Counted from the first letter of the stretch, positions 1 through 7,339 are shown. The stretch: 12,663 nt of DNA from VGWG01 sp964580075 (GCA_964580075.1 CAZOJL010000108.1:1-12663); one strand, 5' to 3'. Made by a program: numbers and translations. Notes: a model not told the origin generated them from the letters alone.

Positions 1-310
1 AAAGCCCTGAGCCAGAATCTGAAAAACATAAGAATTTAGATGCGTTTGCCCTGCTGGCCCACGCCGCGTGTCCCAACGACAACAAGAATTCTTGCTATAA
101 TCCTAAAAAAGGCTATAGGATGAAAGGCAGTAAGGCTATGAGGTTGAAAATGAACAGGTTACAGATTTATTCGCACGCACCCAATGGTGAACAGATCCCG
201 TTTGCATAACCGATTGCCTCCCAATCCTTACAGCCTCACAGTCTCACAGTCTTCTGCCCTTTTTAGGATAATGCTGGTTTGTGCTGGTTGTTTTCGGTAT
301 AATGTACGGC
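1..310. other. Gene-free AT-richer upstream region
   Basis: No recognisable gene is visible in this stretch. It is clearly richer in A and T than the genes to its right. A frame open from base 3 to the TAA at 207-209 reaches the left edge, but its translation is Lys/Asn-rich and resembles no family I know, so I do not call it. The stretch contains short repeated words, including AGGCAGTAAGG at 125-135 and its near inverted copy CCTTACAGCCT at 226-236, and a CACAGTCT direct repeat near 236-251. TATAAT words lie at 96-101 and 298-303. It probably holds the promoter for the plus-strand genes. Confidence 0.5.
298..303 (+). promoter_or_regulatory. Candidate -10 box next to a possible leaderless start
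   Basis: A perfect TATAAT lies seven bases before the ATG at 311. With usual spacing, transcription would start at about 310-311, which would make the mRNA of the next gene nearly leaderless. No Shine-Dalgarno sequence precedes the ATG at 311, the ATG at 302 or the GTG at 281, which fits this idea. No convincing -35 box lies 16-18 bp upstream, so the call is tentative. Confidence 0.3.
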
Positions 311-1735
311 ATGAAGATCAGTCTACCCAAAATTATTCAAGGCGGCATGGGTGTCGGCGTATCCAATTGGCATCTTGCGCAGACCGTCTCAAAGCTCGGG
401 CAACTTGGGGTTGTGTCGGGCACCGCGCTCGATATCGTATTGGCGCGCCGGCTTCAGAATGGCGATCCCGGCGGTCATGTGCGGCGCGCCCTGAGCCATT
501 TCACGTTGCCCCAGATGGCGCAGCGGGTGCTGGACACGCTGTTCGTGCCGAGCGGCATCAAGCCGGGCGAGCCCTACAAGGTGCTGGGCATGCATGGCAT
601 CAAGGGAAATCGCGAGCATGATGAGTTATGCATCGTCTCGAATTTCGTGGAGGTCTTCCTGGCGCGCGAAGGACACGCCAATCCGGTCGGCATCAATTAT
701 CTCGAAAAGATCCAACTGCCGCATCTGCCCTCGCTTTACGGCGCGATGCTGGCAGGCGTGGCGGTGGTGATTGTCGGGGCGGGCATTGCCGTGGAGATGC
801 CGGGCGTGTTGGATGTGCTGGCGCAGCATCAACCCGCGACCTATCCCATTCGCGTGCACGGCGCACGGCCCGATACGGAAGCCACGGCCATGTTCGATCC
901 GGCCGTTTACCACGAAACGGGTGTGACGCTGGTGTCCCTCAACCGACCCGACTTTCTGCCGATCATTTCGTCCGACGCGCTCGCCTCGATATTTCTGCGC
1001 AAGGCCAACGGCCGTGTCGACGGGTTCATTGTCGAGGGGCCCTGCGCGGGCGGGCACAATGCGCCGCCGCGAGGGGTGTTGCATCTCTCCCAGGACGGCC
1101 AGCCGATTTACGGTCCCCGCGACGTCGTCAATCTGGAACCGATGCGCAAGCTAGGCCTGCCGTTCTGGCTGGGTGGATCGTACGATTCGCCCGAGCAACT
1201 CAAGGCGGCGCTAGCTGCAGGTGCCGCCGGGATCCAGGTCGGCACCGCTTTTGCGTTGTGCACGCAATCGGGGTTGATGCCCGAGGTGCGTCTGCAACTG
1301 GTGGCCAAGGCGCTGTCCGGCGAGGCGCGTACGTTCACCGATCCGGTGGCCTCGCCGACGGGTTTTCCCTTCAAAGTCGCGCAGTTGGAAGAGACGCTTT
1401 CCGATCAGGCGGTGTACCTCAAGCGCCGGCGGGTCTGCGATCTGGGCTATCTGCGCGAGCTGTACCGGCGGGAGGATGGCGCCGTGGGATACCGCTGCCC
1501 CGCCGAGCCGGAGGCGCATTTCCTGGCCAAGGGCGGGAAGGTCGAGGAGCTTGCCGGGCGCAAATGCGTGTGCAACGCGCTGCTGGCCAACATCGGGTTG
1601 GCCCAGCGGCTCCCCGCAGGGATCGAGCCACGCCTGCTGACACTGGGCGATTCGTTCTGCAACGTCGGCCGGTTCTGTGCGGCCGGAAGCCTCGACTTCA
1701 GCGCGGCAGACGTGATTCGCGTGCTGCTGGGCTGA
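311..1735 (+). CDS. Long-form nitronate monooxygenase (2-nitropropane dioxygenase) family FMN enzyme
   Basis: This is a 474-residue protein from the ATG at 311. It belongs to the TIM-barrel FMN family that includes nitronate monooxygenases, FabK enoyl-ACP reductases and PfaD proteins. An N-terminal IIQGGMGVGVS segment, an AGGHNAPPRG motif with the family's active-site-type His near residue 249, and a GGSYDSP (about 288-294) followed by AGIQVGTAFALC phosphate-binding region are visible. The barrel is about 350 residues; the rest is a C-terminal extension with six cysteines (376, 396, 419, 421, 450, 456), seen in the long forms of this family. The substrate cannot be told: nitronate oxidation is a family name, not a demonstrated activity. 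The frame stays open upstream to a GTG at 281 and an ATG at 302; I chose 311 because the conserved protein begins MKISLPKIIQGG. No Shine-Dalgarno is visible. The next gene starts 121 bp downstream on the same strand. Confidence 0.85.
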   Translation: MKISLPKIIQGGMGVGVSNWHLAQTVSKLGQLGVVSGTALDIVLARRLQNGDPGGHVRRALSHFTLPQMAQRVLDTLFVPSGIKPGEPYKVLGMHGIKGNREHDELCIVSNFVEVFLAREGHANPVGINYLEKIQLPHLPSLYGAMLAGVAVVIVGAGIAVEMPGVLDVLAQHQPATYPIRVHGARPDTEATAMFDPAVYHETGVTLVSLNRPDFLPIISSDALASIFLRKANGRVDGFIVEGPCAGGHNAPPRGVLHLSQDGQPIYGPRDVVNLEPMRKLGLPFWLGGSYDSPEQLKAALAAGAAGIQVGTAFALCTQSGLMPEVRLQLVAKALSGEARTFTDPVASPTGFPFKVAQLEETLSDQAVYLKRRRVCDLGYLRELYRREDGAVGYRCPAEPEAHFLAKGGKVEELAGRKCVCNALLANIGLAQRLPAGIEPRLLTLGDSFCNVGRFCAAGSLDFSAADVIRVLLG

Positions 1736-1856
1736 TGTCGTCATTTTTTGGGGACGGTTTCCCTCTCCCTCGCATCCTGCATGATGGCGGTCCCGGCGGT
1801 GCGGTTTGTGGGGAAGGGCAGCCAGAGAAGAACGGCCAGGGGAGGACTTGGCATAC

Positions 1857-2633
1857 ATGGCGCGATACGATTTTTCCGGAAAAGTGGCGGTTGTGACCGG
1901 TGGCGCACAGGGAATCGGCAGCGGTATCGTGCGCAAGTTCGTCGATGACGGCATGTCGGTCGTGGTCGGGGATATCGATGGCGCGGCGTTGGACGAGGCG
2001 TCGGCGGTGTTTGCCGCGTCGGGACGCTGGCACGGCATCCGGACAGACGTGGCATGCGAGGCGGAGGTGCGGGCGTTGCTGGCGGCGGCCGTCGCCCGAT
2101 TTGGCCGGATTGACGCGCTGGTCAATAACGCCGGTATCGGCGGCGCGCGCGCCCCGCTTGAGGAGACGACGCATGCGGCGTGGGAGCGGGTGATCGCCGT
2201 GAATCTCACCGGGGCGTTCCTCTGTGCGCGCGAAGCGGCGCCGGCACTGCGCCGAACCGGCGGCGCAATCGTCAATATCGCGTCAACGCGCGCCCTGCAG
2301 TCCGAACCCGACACGTTCGCCTACTCCGCCAGCAAGGGGGGAATCGTGGCCCTGACGCACGCGCTGGCGGTGAGCTTGGGTCCGGCCGTGCGGGTCAACG
2401 CGATCTGCCCCGGCTGGATCGAGGTGGGCGATTACCGCAAGCTGTCGGAACACCGCCCGGTCGCACACCGCCCGGCCGATCGTGCGCAACACCCGGTCGG
2501 ACGTGTCGGCACCCCGGCCGACATCGCCGAACTGGCCGCCTACCTGATCGCGCCGGAGTCGGGCTTTGTCACCGGACAGGCTTTTGCCGTCGATGGCGGC
2601 ATGACCGTCAAGATGATTTATGAGCCGGACTGA
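1857..2633 (+). CDS. Short-chain dehydrogenase/reductase (SDR), NAD(P)-dependent
   Basis: This is a 258-residue classical SDR, the family's usual length. A Rossmann fold opens with the glycine-rich TGGAQGIG (residues 14-21). Asp39 at the end of the second strand suggests a preference for NAD over NADP. NNAG is at 90-93, and the catalytic set is Asn116, Ser143, Tyr156 and Lys160 (YSASK). The C-terminal FVTGQAFAVDGGMTV is typical of FabG-like and glucose dehydrogenase-like members. The substrate is unknown. The start at 1857 is supported by GGAGG at 1841-1845; a TTG further upstream at 1806 only adds unconserved residues. A His/Arg/Pro-rich insert (about 195-212) lies in the variable substrate-binding loop. 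The radical SAM gene starts 17 bp downstream, so the two are probably cotranscribed. Confidence 0.9.
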   Translation: MARYDFSGKVAVVTGGAQGIGSGIVRKFVDDGMSVVVGDIDGAALDEASAVFAASGRWHGIRTDVACEAEVRALLAAAVARFGRIDALVNNAGIGGARAPLEETTHAAWERVIAVNLTGAFLCAREAAPALRRTGGAIVNIASTRALQSEPDTFAYSASKGGIVALTHALAVSLGPAVRVNAICPGWIEVGDYRKLSEHRPVAHRPADRAQHPVGRVGTPADIAELAAYLIAPESGFVTGQAFAVDGGMTVKMIYEPD

Positions 2634-2636
2634 TTG

Positions 2637-2643
2637 AAAGGAG
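2637..2643 (+). promoter_or_regulatory. Ribosome binding site that fixes a TTG start
   Basis: AAAGGAG is followed seven bases later by the TTG at 2651. There is no ATG or GTG in frame near the start of the conserved protein (RVAIAYPPLD), so this site decides an uncommon TTG start for the radical SAM gene. Confidence 0.7.
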
Positions 2644-2650
2644 CTATTCT

Positions 2651-4102
2651 TTGCGAGTTGCCATAGCCTATCCGCCGCTGGACTCCGCGAAAGGGGTGCC
2701 GCTGCTCTCTCAGAACCGTCAGTTTCAGTGGTTCAACCGGCCAACCTTCATCTATCCCGTCGTGCCGGCGACGGCCGCGACGATGGCCCGCGATGCGGGT
2801 CACGAAGTCGCCTGGCTCGACGGCATCGCATCGGGCTGGACGACCGCCGAATTTGACGACCGGCTCGCCGCGTTCAACCCCGACGTCGTCATGATCGAGA
2901 CCAAGACGCCCGTGATCGGCGCGCATTGCGAAATTCTGAAGCACCTGAAGACTCGCCTCCCCGGGGCGCGTCTCGTTCTGGTCGGCGACCATGTGACCGC
3001 ACTGCCCCGCGAACCCTTTGAACTGTCGCCGGTGGACTACGTCCTCACCGGAGGCGATTACGATTTTCTCCTTGTCAACCTCCTGAACCATCTGGAATCT
3101 GGCGCGCCGCTCGAACCGGGCGTCTGGCATCGCGAGGACGGGACCTTGGTCAGCACGGGGACGTTCCAGTTGGATCACGACCTGAAGCAGACGCCCTGGG
3201 TGGACCGTGACCTGACGCAGTGGCGTCTGTATGCGGAGAAAAACGGAAACTTCCGCCGGACGCCCGGCACGTACATCATGTCGGCGCGCGACTGTTGGCA
3301 CGGCCGCTGTACGTTTTGCTCGTGGACCACCCTCTATCCCACATACCGCAGCCGCGATCCGGTCGACTGCGTCGACGAGATCGAGCATCTCGTGGAGCAC
3401 TACGGCGTGCGTGAGATCATGGACGATGCCGGGAGCCTCCCGGTGGGCGCGTGGCTGACGGTCTTTTGCGTGGAGATGATCCGGCGCGGTTTGAATCGGC
3501 GTGTTCGGATCGATTGCAACATGCGTTTCGGTCGTCTGTGTGCTGACGAATTCCAGTTGATGCGTCAGGCCGGCTTCCGGCTCGTGCTATTCGGCGTGGA
3601 GTCGGCCAACCAGATGACGCTCGACCGGCTGATCAAGGCGCTCACGGTCGTGGAGATCCAAGAGGGGGCCCGGATGGCCGCGCAAGCCGGCCTGGACGTG
3701 CATGTGACCGTGATGTTCGGCTATCCGTGGGAAGGGACCGGGGAGATCGAGAACACCGTGGAGCTCGCCCGCTGGCTGCTCCGTAAGGGGTACGCCTACA
3801 CCCTGCAGTGTACGATGGTGGTGCCGTATCCCGGCACGCCGCTGTTCCGCGAACTGCAAGAAGCCGGTCAGCTCGTCACACAAGACTGGCCGGACTACGA
3901 CATGCGCACGGCGGTGATCAAGACACCGGTGCCGGAGGCGGAGATCAAAGCGGCGGTGCGGCGGGTTTACAAGGGTTTCTTACTTCCGGAAACCATCGTG
4001 CGGCGCCTGCTGACCACGCGGCATCCGATCGATGATCTCCGCTTTTACTGGCGCGGGTTTCGATCGCTTGTCGGCCATTTGAAGGATTTCAAAAACACCT
4101 GA
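2651..4102 (+). CDS. B12-binding-domain radical SAM protein
   Basis: This 483-residue protein has the layout of class B radical SAM enzymes. An N-terminal Rossmann-like cobalamin-binding domain (about 1-150, with NPDVVMIETKTP and LVLVGDHVTALP strands) lacks the DxHxxG base-on cobalamin motif. A radical SAM TIM barrel follows (about 195-400). The cluster-binding cysteines are in DCWHGRCTFCSW: Cys215, Cys220 and Cys223, giving CX4CX2C, one residue longer than the canonical CX3CX2C. Further barrel landmarks are GVESANQMTLDRL and VMFGYPWEGT. Such enzymes usually methylate unactivated carbons or rearrange lipids and cofactors; the substrate here is not evident. The start is TTG with a strong ribosome binding site. 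The SDR ends 17 bp upstream and the flavodiiron gene starts 18 bp downstream, so a shared transcript is likely. Confidence 0.88.
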   Translation: MRVAIAYPPLDSAKGVPLLSQNRQFQWFNRPTFIYPVVPATAATMARDAGHEVAWLDGIASGWTTAEFDDRLAAFNPDVVMIETKTPVIGAHCEILKHLKTRLPGARLVLVGDHVTALPREPFELSPVDYVLTGGDYDFLLVNLLNHLESGAPLEPGVWHREDGTLVSTGTFQLDHDLKQTPWVDRDLTQWRLYAEKNGNFRRTPGTYIMSARDCWHGRCTFCSWTTLYPTYRSRDPVDCVDEIEHLVEHYGVREIMDDAGSLPVGAWLTVFCVEMIRRGLNRRVRIDCNMRFGRLCADEFQLMRQAGFRLVLFGVESANQMTLDRLIKALTVVEIQEGARMAAQAGLDVHVTVMFGYPWEGTGEIENTVELARWLLRKGYAYTLQCTMVVPYPGTPLFRELQEAGQLVTQDWPDYDMRTAVIKTPVPEAEIKAAVRRVYKGFLLPETIVRRLLTTRHPIDDLRFYWRGFRSLVGHLKDFKNT

Positions 4103-4120
4103 AGCAAAAGGATTGCACAC

Positions 4121-5305
4121 ATGTACACAGCGCTGGCAAACGGGGTCAACTGGATTGGACACATTGATTGGGGTGTGCGTGATTTTCATGGTTACCGCAC
4201 GGAGCGCGGATCGAGTTACAACGCCTACTTGGTGGAGGGCGAACAGGTGGCGCTCATTGACACGGTCAAGGCGCCCTACGCGGCGGAACTTGTTGCGCGG
4301 GTGGGGGCGCGGCTGGGAGACCGTCCGCTCAGTTACGTCGTGTGCAACCACGCCGAGCAGGATCATGCGGGCGGGTTGGCCGCGGTCGTGGCGGCCTTTC
4401 CCGGCGTGACGGTGGTGTGCAATGCCAAATGCCGCGAGGCGCTGGGTTTGCATGGCGACACGGCGGGCTGGACGTTCCGGGTGGTCAAAGAAGGGGAGAC
4501 GCTCGATCTGGGAGGACGGCATCTGCAGTGCTTCGACACCCCCATGGTCCACTGGCCCGAGTCGATGGTGACCTATCTGGTCGAGGAGCAGATTCTGTTT
4601 TCGATGGACGCGTTCGGTCAGCACTACGCCTCGCCCTGGCGGTTTGATGACGAGGCGCCGCTGGACGTGGTGATGCAGGAGGCCAAGACCTACTATGCCA
4701 ATATTGTCATGCCGTACGGCCGGCCGGTGACGGCGGCGCTGGCCAAGCTGGGGACGCTGCCGATCAAACAGGTGGCCCCGAGCCATGGCGTGATCTGGCG
4801 CAGCCACTTCGCCGGGATCGTCCGGGCCTATCAGGACTGGATGGTGACCCGGGCGACGAAGAAGGTGGTGATTCTCTTCTGTTCGATGTGGAAAAGCACC
4901 GAGCAGATGGCCGAAGCGATTGCCGAAGGGGCGCTCGAGGAGCCGGTCACGGTAAAGCTGCTGGATGTCAACACCCTGTCCGACACCGACATTGTCCCCG
5001 AAGTCATGGACTGCGCCGCGTTGGCCGTGGGGTCGGCCACGCTCAACATGGGGATCATGCCGCGGCTGGCGGCGACGTTGACCTACTTGCGAGGACTCAA
5101 ACCGCTCGGCAAGGCAGGCCTCGCCTTCGGCTCCTACGGCTGGGCGGCCAAGGGCGTCGACGAAGTGGTGTCCTACCTGGGTGCCATGCAGGTCGTGTCC
5201 CTGCATGCGCCGATCACCAGCCGCTTCCGTCCCGACGCGGCCACGCTGGAACAGTGCCGCGAGGCCGGCCGCCTGCTGGCGAAGCGAGCGCTGACAGCGG
5301 AATGA
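4121..5305 (+). CDS. fprA: Class A flavodiiron protein (oxygen/NO reductase), FprA type
   Basis: This 394-residue protein is the usual length of a class A flavodiiron protein, with no extra rubredoxin or NADH-oxidase domain. The N-terminal metallo-beta-lactamase domain (about 1-245) carries the full di-iron ligand set: His77, Glu79 and Asp81 with His82 in HAEQDHAG, His144 in VHWPES, Asp163 in FSMDAF and His222 in APSHGV. The C-terminal flavodoxin domain (about 248-394) begins with the FMN phosphate loop FCSMWKSTEQM and includes GSYGWAAKGV. The family reduces O2 to water, or NO to N2O, in the cytoplasm of anaerobes, taking electrons from rubredoxin or F420; which substrate applies cannot be read from sequence. 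AAAAGGA at 4106-4112 supports the ATG at 4121. No rubredoxin gene is in the window. Confidence 0.95.
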   Translation: MYTALANGVNWIGHIDWGVRDFHGYRTERGSSYNAYLVEGEQVALIDTVKAPYAAELVARVGARLGDRPLSYVVCNHAEQDHAGGLAAVVAAFPGVTVVCNAKCREALGLHGDTAGWTFRVVKEGETLDLGGRHLQCFDTPMVHWPESMVTYLVEEQILFSMDAFGQHYASPWRFDDEAPLDVVMQEAKTYYANIVMPYGRPVTAALAKLGTLPIKQVAPSHGVIWRSHFAGIVRAYQDWMVTRATKKVVILFCSMWKSTEQMAEAIAEGALEEPVTVKLLDVNTLSDTDIVPEVMDCAALAVGSATLNMGIMPRLAATLTYLRGLKPLGKAGLAFGSYGWAAKGVDEVVSYLGAMQVVSLHAPITSRFRPDAATLEQCREAGRLLAKRALTAE

Positions 5306-5330
5306 CGCATGTTTCTGGTTCATCGTGTGC

Positions 5331-5347
5331 CGGCCGCGTGGCGGCCG
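5331..5347 (+). other. Perfect GC hairpin between fprA and the yceI remnant
   Basis: CGGCCGC (5331-5337) pairs perfectly with GCGGCCG (5341-5347) around a three-base loop. It lies in the 62-bp gap after the flavodiiron gene and six bases before the AAAGGAGG ribosome binding site at 5353-5360. No T-run follows, so it is not a standard intrinsic terminator. It may be an mRNA processing or stability element. Confidence 0.4.
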
Positions 5348-5367
5348 TCAGAAAAGGAGGAACGCAT

Positions 5368-5559
5368 ATGAAGACATTACCAGGCAGCCTGCTGGGCATG
5401 CTGGTATTCACGGTCTGCGCCGCTTTCGGCGGCGAAAAGACGTTCACCATCGACCCGGTGCATTCGGGTGTTTCCTTTCGCATCCGCCATCTCTACACCA
5501 CGTTCAACGGACGGTTCAACGCGTTTCCACGCATGCAGTTCAGGGAGATAAGCCGATGA
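5368..5559 (+). pseudogene. Truncated YceI-family secreted protein (N-terminal fragment)
   Basis: The 63-codon frame has a strong ribosome binding site (AAAGGAGG, 5353-5360) and starts with a signal peptide: MKTLPGSLLG, then a hydrophobic core and a likely cleavage near AAFGG. The mature part, EKTFTIDPVHSGVSFRIRHL to about FNGRFNAF, is the typical start of YceI proteins, periplasmic lipocalin-like binders of polyisoprenoid chains that are normally about 190 residues. About 45 residues past the signal peptide the similarity stops, and nine unrelated residues lead to a TGA. No continuation is seen in another frame because the ptb gene begins at once. This looks like a deletion that joined the 5' end of yceI to the translation start region of ptb. 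The TGA overlaps the next ATG (ATGA at 5556-5559), so translation of the stub may still couple to ptb. Confidence 0.75.
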
Positions 5560-6497
5560 TCACCACGTTTTCGCAAGTTTTGGAAAAGACACGTCAGGAA
5601 TCCGTGCGCACGGTCGCCGTCGCCGTGGCGGAGCAGGAAAGCGTATTAGAATCGGTGCGGGATGCCATGGCAGCCAACATTGTCAAACCGTTGCTCTTCG
5701 GCTGTGCCGACAAGATCCGGGAGAAGGGATCCCAATTGGGCCTTGACTGGAGCCAGGCACAGGTTATCGATCAGCCCGATGACCTTTCCGCGGCCGCCGC
5801 CGCGGTCAAGGCTGTGCGCGATGGCGAAGCCCATATCCTTATGAAGGGCCATATCCACACCGACGACTTTCTGCGCGCCATCCTGAACAAGGAAAGCGGG
5901 TTGCGCACCGGCAGTATCATGAGCCATGTGTTTGTGCTGGAGACCCTGGGCCGCGGCAAACTGACGTTTGTCACCGACGGCGCGATGAACATCGCGCCCG
6001 ACCTGGTGACCAAGGCTGGCATCATCATGAATGCCGTGTACCTGGCCAACGCGTTCGGCATTGAATCGCCCAAGGTGGGCGTGTTGGCGGCGGTGGAGGT
6101 CATCAATCCCGCCATGCCGGCAACCCTCGATGCTGGCGCGCTGCACGCCATGGAGCACCGCCGGCAGTTCCCCAACTGCACCGTCAGCGGCCCTTTTGCC
6201 CTCGACAACGCCGTGGATCCGGTGGCCGCAGCCGTCAAAGGCATCACGGGCGAAGTGGCCGGGAATTGCGACATTTTGGTCTGCCCCAGCATCGAAGCAG
6301 GCAACATCCTCGCCAAATCCTTTGCCTTCCTGACAGGAGGCCATACGGCTGGCGTCTTGATCGGCGCTTCCGCGCCGGTGGTCCTGACCTCGCGTGCGGA
6401 TTCCGCCGCCGCCAAACTCTACTCTCTGGCCACCGCCGTGCTCATGTTCAACATGAGCCGCAGCGGACGCCTGAAGATTGGACGCGTTCACTTCTGA
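5556..6497 (+). CDS. ptb: Phosphate acetyl/butyryltransferase (Ptb-like)
   Basis: This is a 313-residue protein of the phosphate acetyl/butyryltransferase family, which moves an acyl group between CoA and phosphate so that a kinase can make ATP from the acyl phosphate. Visible family features are the RTVAVAVAEQESVLESVRDA opening, SGPFALDNAV (about residues 209-218), CPSIEAGNILAKSF, then GGHTAGVLIGA and VVLTSRADSAAAKLYSLA near the C-terminus. The Ala-rich IGASAPVVLTSRADS version and the length of about 300 residues favour Ptb or the C-terminal domain of enoyl-CoA hydratase/Pta fusions over classical Pta. No butyrate or acetate kinase is adjacent, so the physiological acyl group is open. The ATG at 5556 overlaps the stop of the yceI stub; GGGAGA at 5543-5548 could serve as its ribosome binding site. 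A longer frame upstream to 5325 is only the shadow of the stub. Confidence 0.88.
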   Translation: MITTFSQVLEKTRQESVRTVAVAVAEQESVLESVRDAMAANIVKPLLFGCADKIREKGSQLGLDWSQAQVIDQPDDLSAAAAAVKAVRDGEAHILMKGHIHTDDFLRAILNKESGLRTGSIMSHVFVLETLGRGKLTFVTDGAMNIAPDLVTKAGIIMNAVYLANAFGIESPKVGVLAAVEVINPAMPATLDAGALHAMEHRRQFPNCTVSGPFALDNAVDPVAAAVKGITGEVAGNCDILVCPSIEAGNILAKSFAFLTGGHTAGVLIGASAPVVLTSRADSAAAKLYSLATAVLMFNMSRSGRLKIGRVHF

Positions 6498-6516
6498 TCC
6501 GCGTTCTCATCGCGAT

Positions 6517-6538
6517 CTCGGCGAATGGTAAAGCCGAG
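6517..6538. terminator. Possible hairpin between convergent genes
   Basis: CTCGGC (6517-6522) pairs with GCCGAG (6533-6538) around a ten-base loop, in the short gap between the end of ptb and the end of the facing atpG remnant. The position suits a two-way terminator. The stem is only six pairs, and the nearest T-run on the plus strand (6555-6560) is 16 bases away, so support is weak. Confidence 0.25.
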
Positions 6539-6547
6539 CTGCCGGAT

Positions 6548-6946
6548 TTAGGATCTTTTTTCCCCGGCGTTCAGTGCCTCGAAGCCGGAGATTACTTCAA
6601 AAAGTTCCTCGTCGATGCTGCTCTGGCGCAGACGCTGGAATGTCCCGTTTAGATCATCCAGCAGTTCGTCGATGTTTTTGTCGGCGCGCTGCATCGCCGC
6701 CAGACGGCTCGCGTTCTCGCTCGCCAGCGATTCTGCGCACGCCCGGAAAAGCGAAACGAAGAGGTATTCGCGGACGAGTGCGCGCAACGTTGTGTCGCCG
6801 CCGCCTATGACCTCCGACAGACTCTTTGTCGGCCAATGAAGTTCGGAGAGGTCGCGCCGCCAGGTGTCGTCCAGCGGCAACAGGCGCTGGCTGACGGGCC
6901 GGACTGATGCGACCCCTATCTTAAACGGCTCACGTACTCCACCTGC
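6548..6946 (-). pseudogene. atpG: 3' remnant of an F1 ATPase gamma subunit gene (alternate/N-ATPase type)
   Basis: The reading frame ends at the TAA at 6548-6550 and is open upstream to a stop at 6947-6949, about 132 codons. The translation from about 6925 leftward matches the C-terminal half of F1 gamma subunits: REYLFVSLFRACAESLASEN, then SRLAAMQRADKNIDELLDDL, then a RQSSIDEELFEVISGFEAL ending. The AESLASENASRLAAM form is what I associate with the alternate (N-ATPase) gamma subunit. Full gamma proteins are about 280-290 residues, and the N-terminal rotor helix and middle domain are missing. No ATG is available; the only initiator-like codon is a TTG at 6878-6880 without a good ribosome binding site. 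None of the other ATPase subunits is nearby. In N-ATPase operons atpG is the last gene, so this could be what was left after deletion of the operon. Confidence 0.78.
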
Positions 6947-7048
6947 TTACTCGCTCTCTCATGGCTTTCGGACATGACCTCGCATTCATCAATAGAAAAT
7001 CCCTCGCTAAACCCGGAAGCGCCTCATTTTTTGTTCGCTGTCATGGAA

Positions 7049-7336
7049 TCAGGCAAGGCGTGACTTTCTGCGGTACGTATGCCCGCTTCCACCCCAATGA
7101 GCAACGTCAAAAACAATGGCTGCGATGAAGAGCGCCAGCCAACCGCCAGACAACGCATGATTGTTGTTCAGCATGGCCGCCACGTAGGCGAGGGTCGTAT
7201 ACGGCATGAACACGAATCCCAGGATCGGCCACAATCGGGTTTCAAATGCGCGTCCGAACCAGTCGGTCAACAGGAACGCAATGCACATCAAGACACGAGG
7301 AACGGCCAAAGCAATAACTACAAGTATGCATCCCAT
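7049..7336 (-). CDS. Small three-helix membrane protein, function unknown
   Basis: This is a 95-residue protein from the ATG at 7334-7336, with GGAGAGAT (7340-7347) six bases upstream. A longer frame from 7366 adds ten residues but has no such site. Three hydrophobic segments are seen at about residues 2-24 (ILVVIALAVPRVLMCIAFLL), 36-54 (PILGFVFMPYTTLAYVAAM) and 63-81 (GGWLALFIAAIVFDVAHWGG), followed by a basic tail, HTYRRKSRLA, probably cytoplasmic. The GFxFxPxTTLAY stretch recurs in small uncharacterised membrane proteins, but I cannot name a family with a function. It starts 40 bp after the response regulator on the same strand and may be the last gene of that operon. Base composition is lower in GC than in its neighbours. 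Confidence 0.72.
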   Translation of the reverse strand: MGCILVVIALAVPRVLMCIAFLLTDWFGRAFETRLWPILGFVFMPYTTLAYVAAMLNNNHALSGGWLALFIAAIVFDVAHWGGSGHTYRRKSRLA

Positions 7337-7339
7337 CTG

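Noticed and set aside
3..209. Frame open from the left edge to the TAA at 207-209
   Set aside because: The composition is unlike the neighbours, there is no recognisable family, and short direct and inverted repeats run through it. Probably intergenic.
1211..2314. Long minus-strand open frame of 367 codons
   Set aside because: It lies antisense to the nitronate monooxygenase and SDR genes, both with clear motifs. Long antisense frames are expected in GC-rich DNA.
3980..5323. Long minus-strand open frame of 447 codons
   Set aside because: It is antisense to the flavodiiron gene, whose iron ligands and flavin loop are all present. Its His/Arg-rich translation is typical of a shadow frame.
5325..5555. 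Upstream extension of the ptb frame
   Set aside because: It overlaps the yceI remnant in another frame and gives Arg/His-rich, unconserved sequence. The conserved protein starts at 5556.
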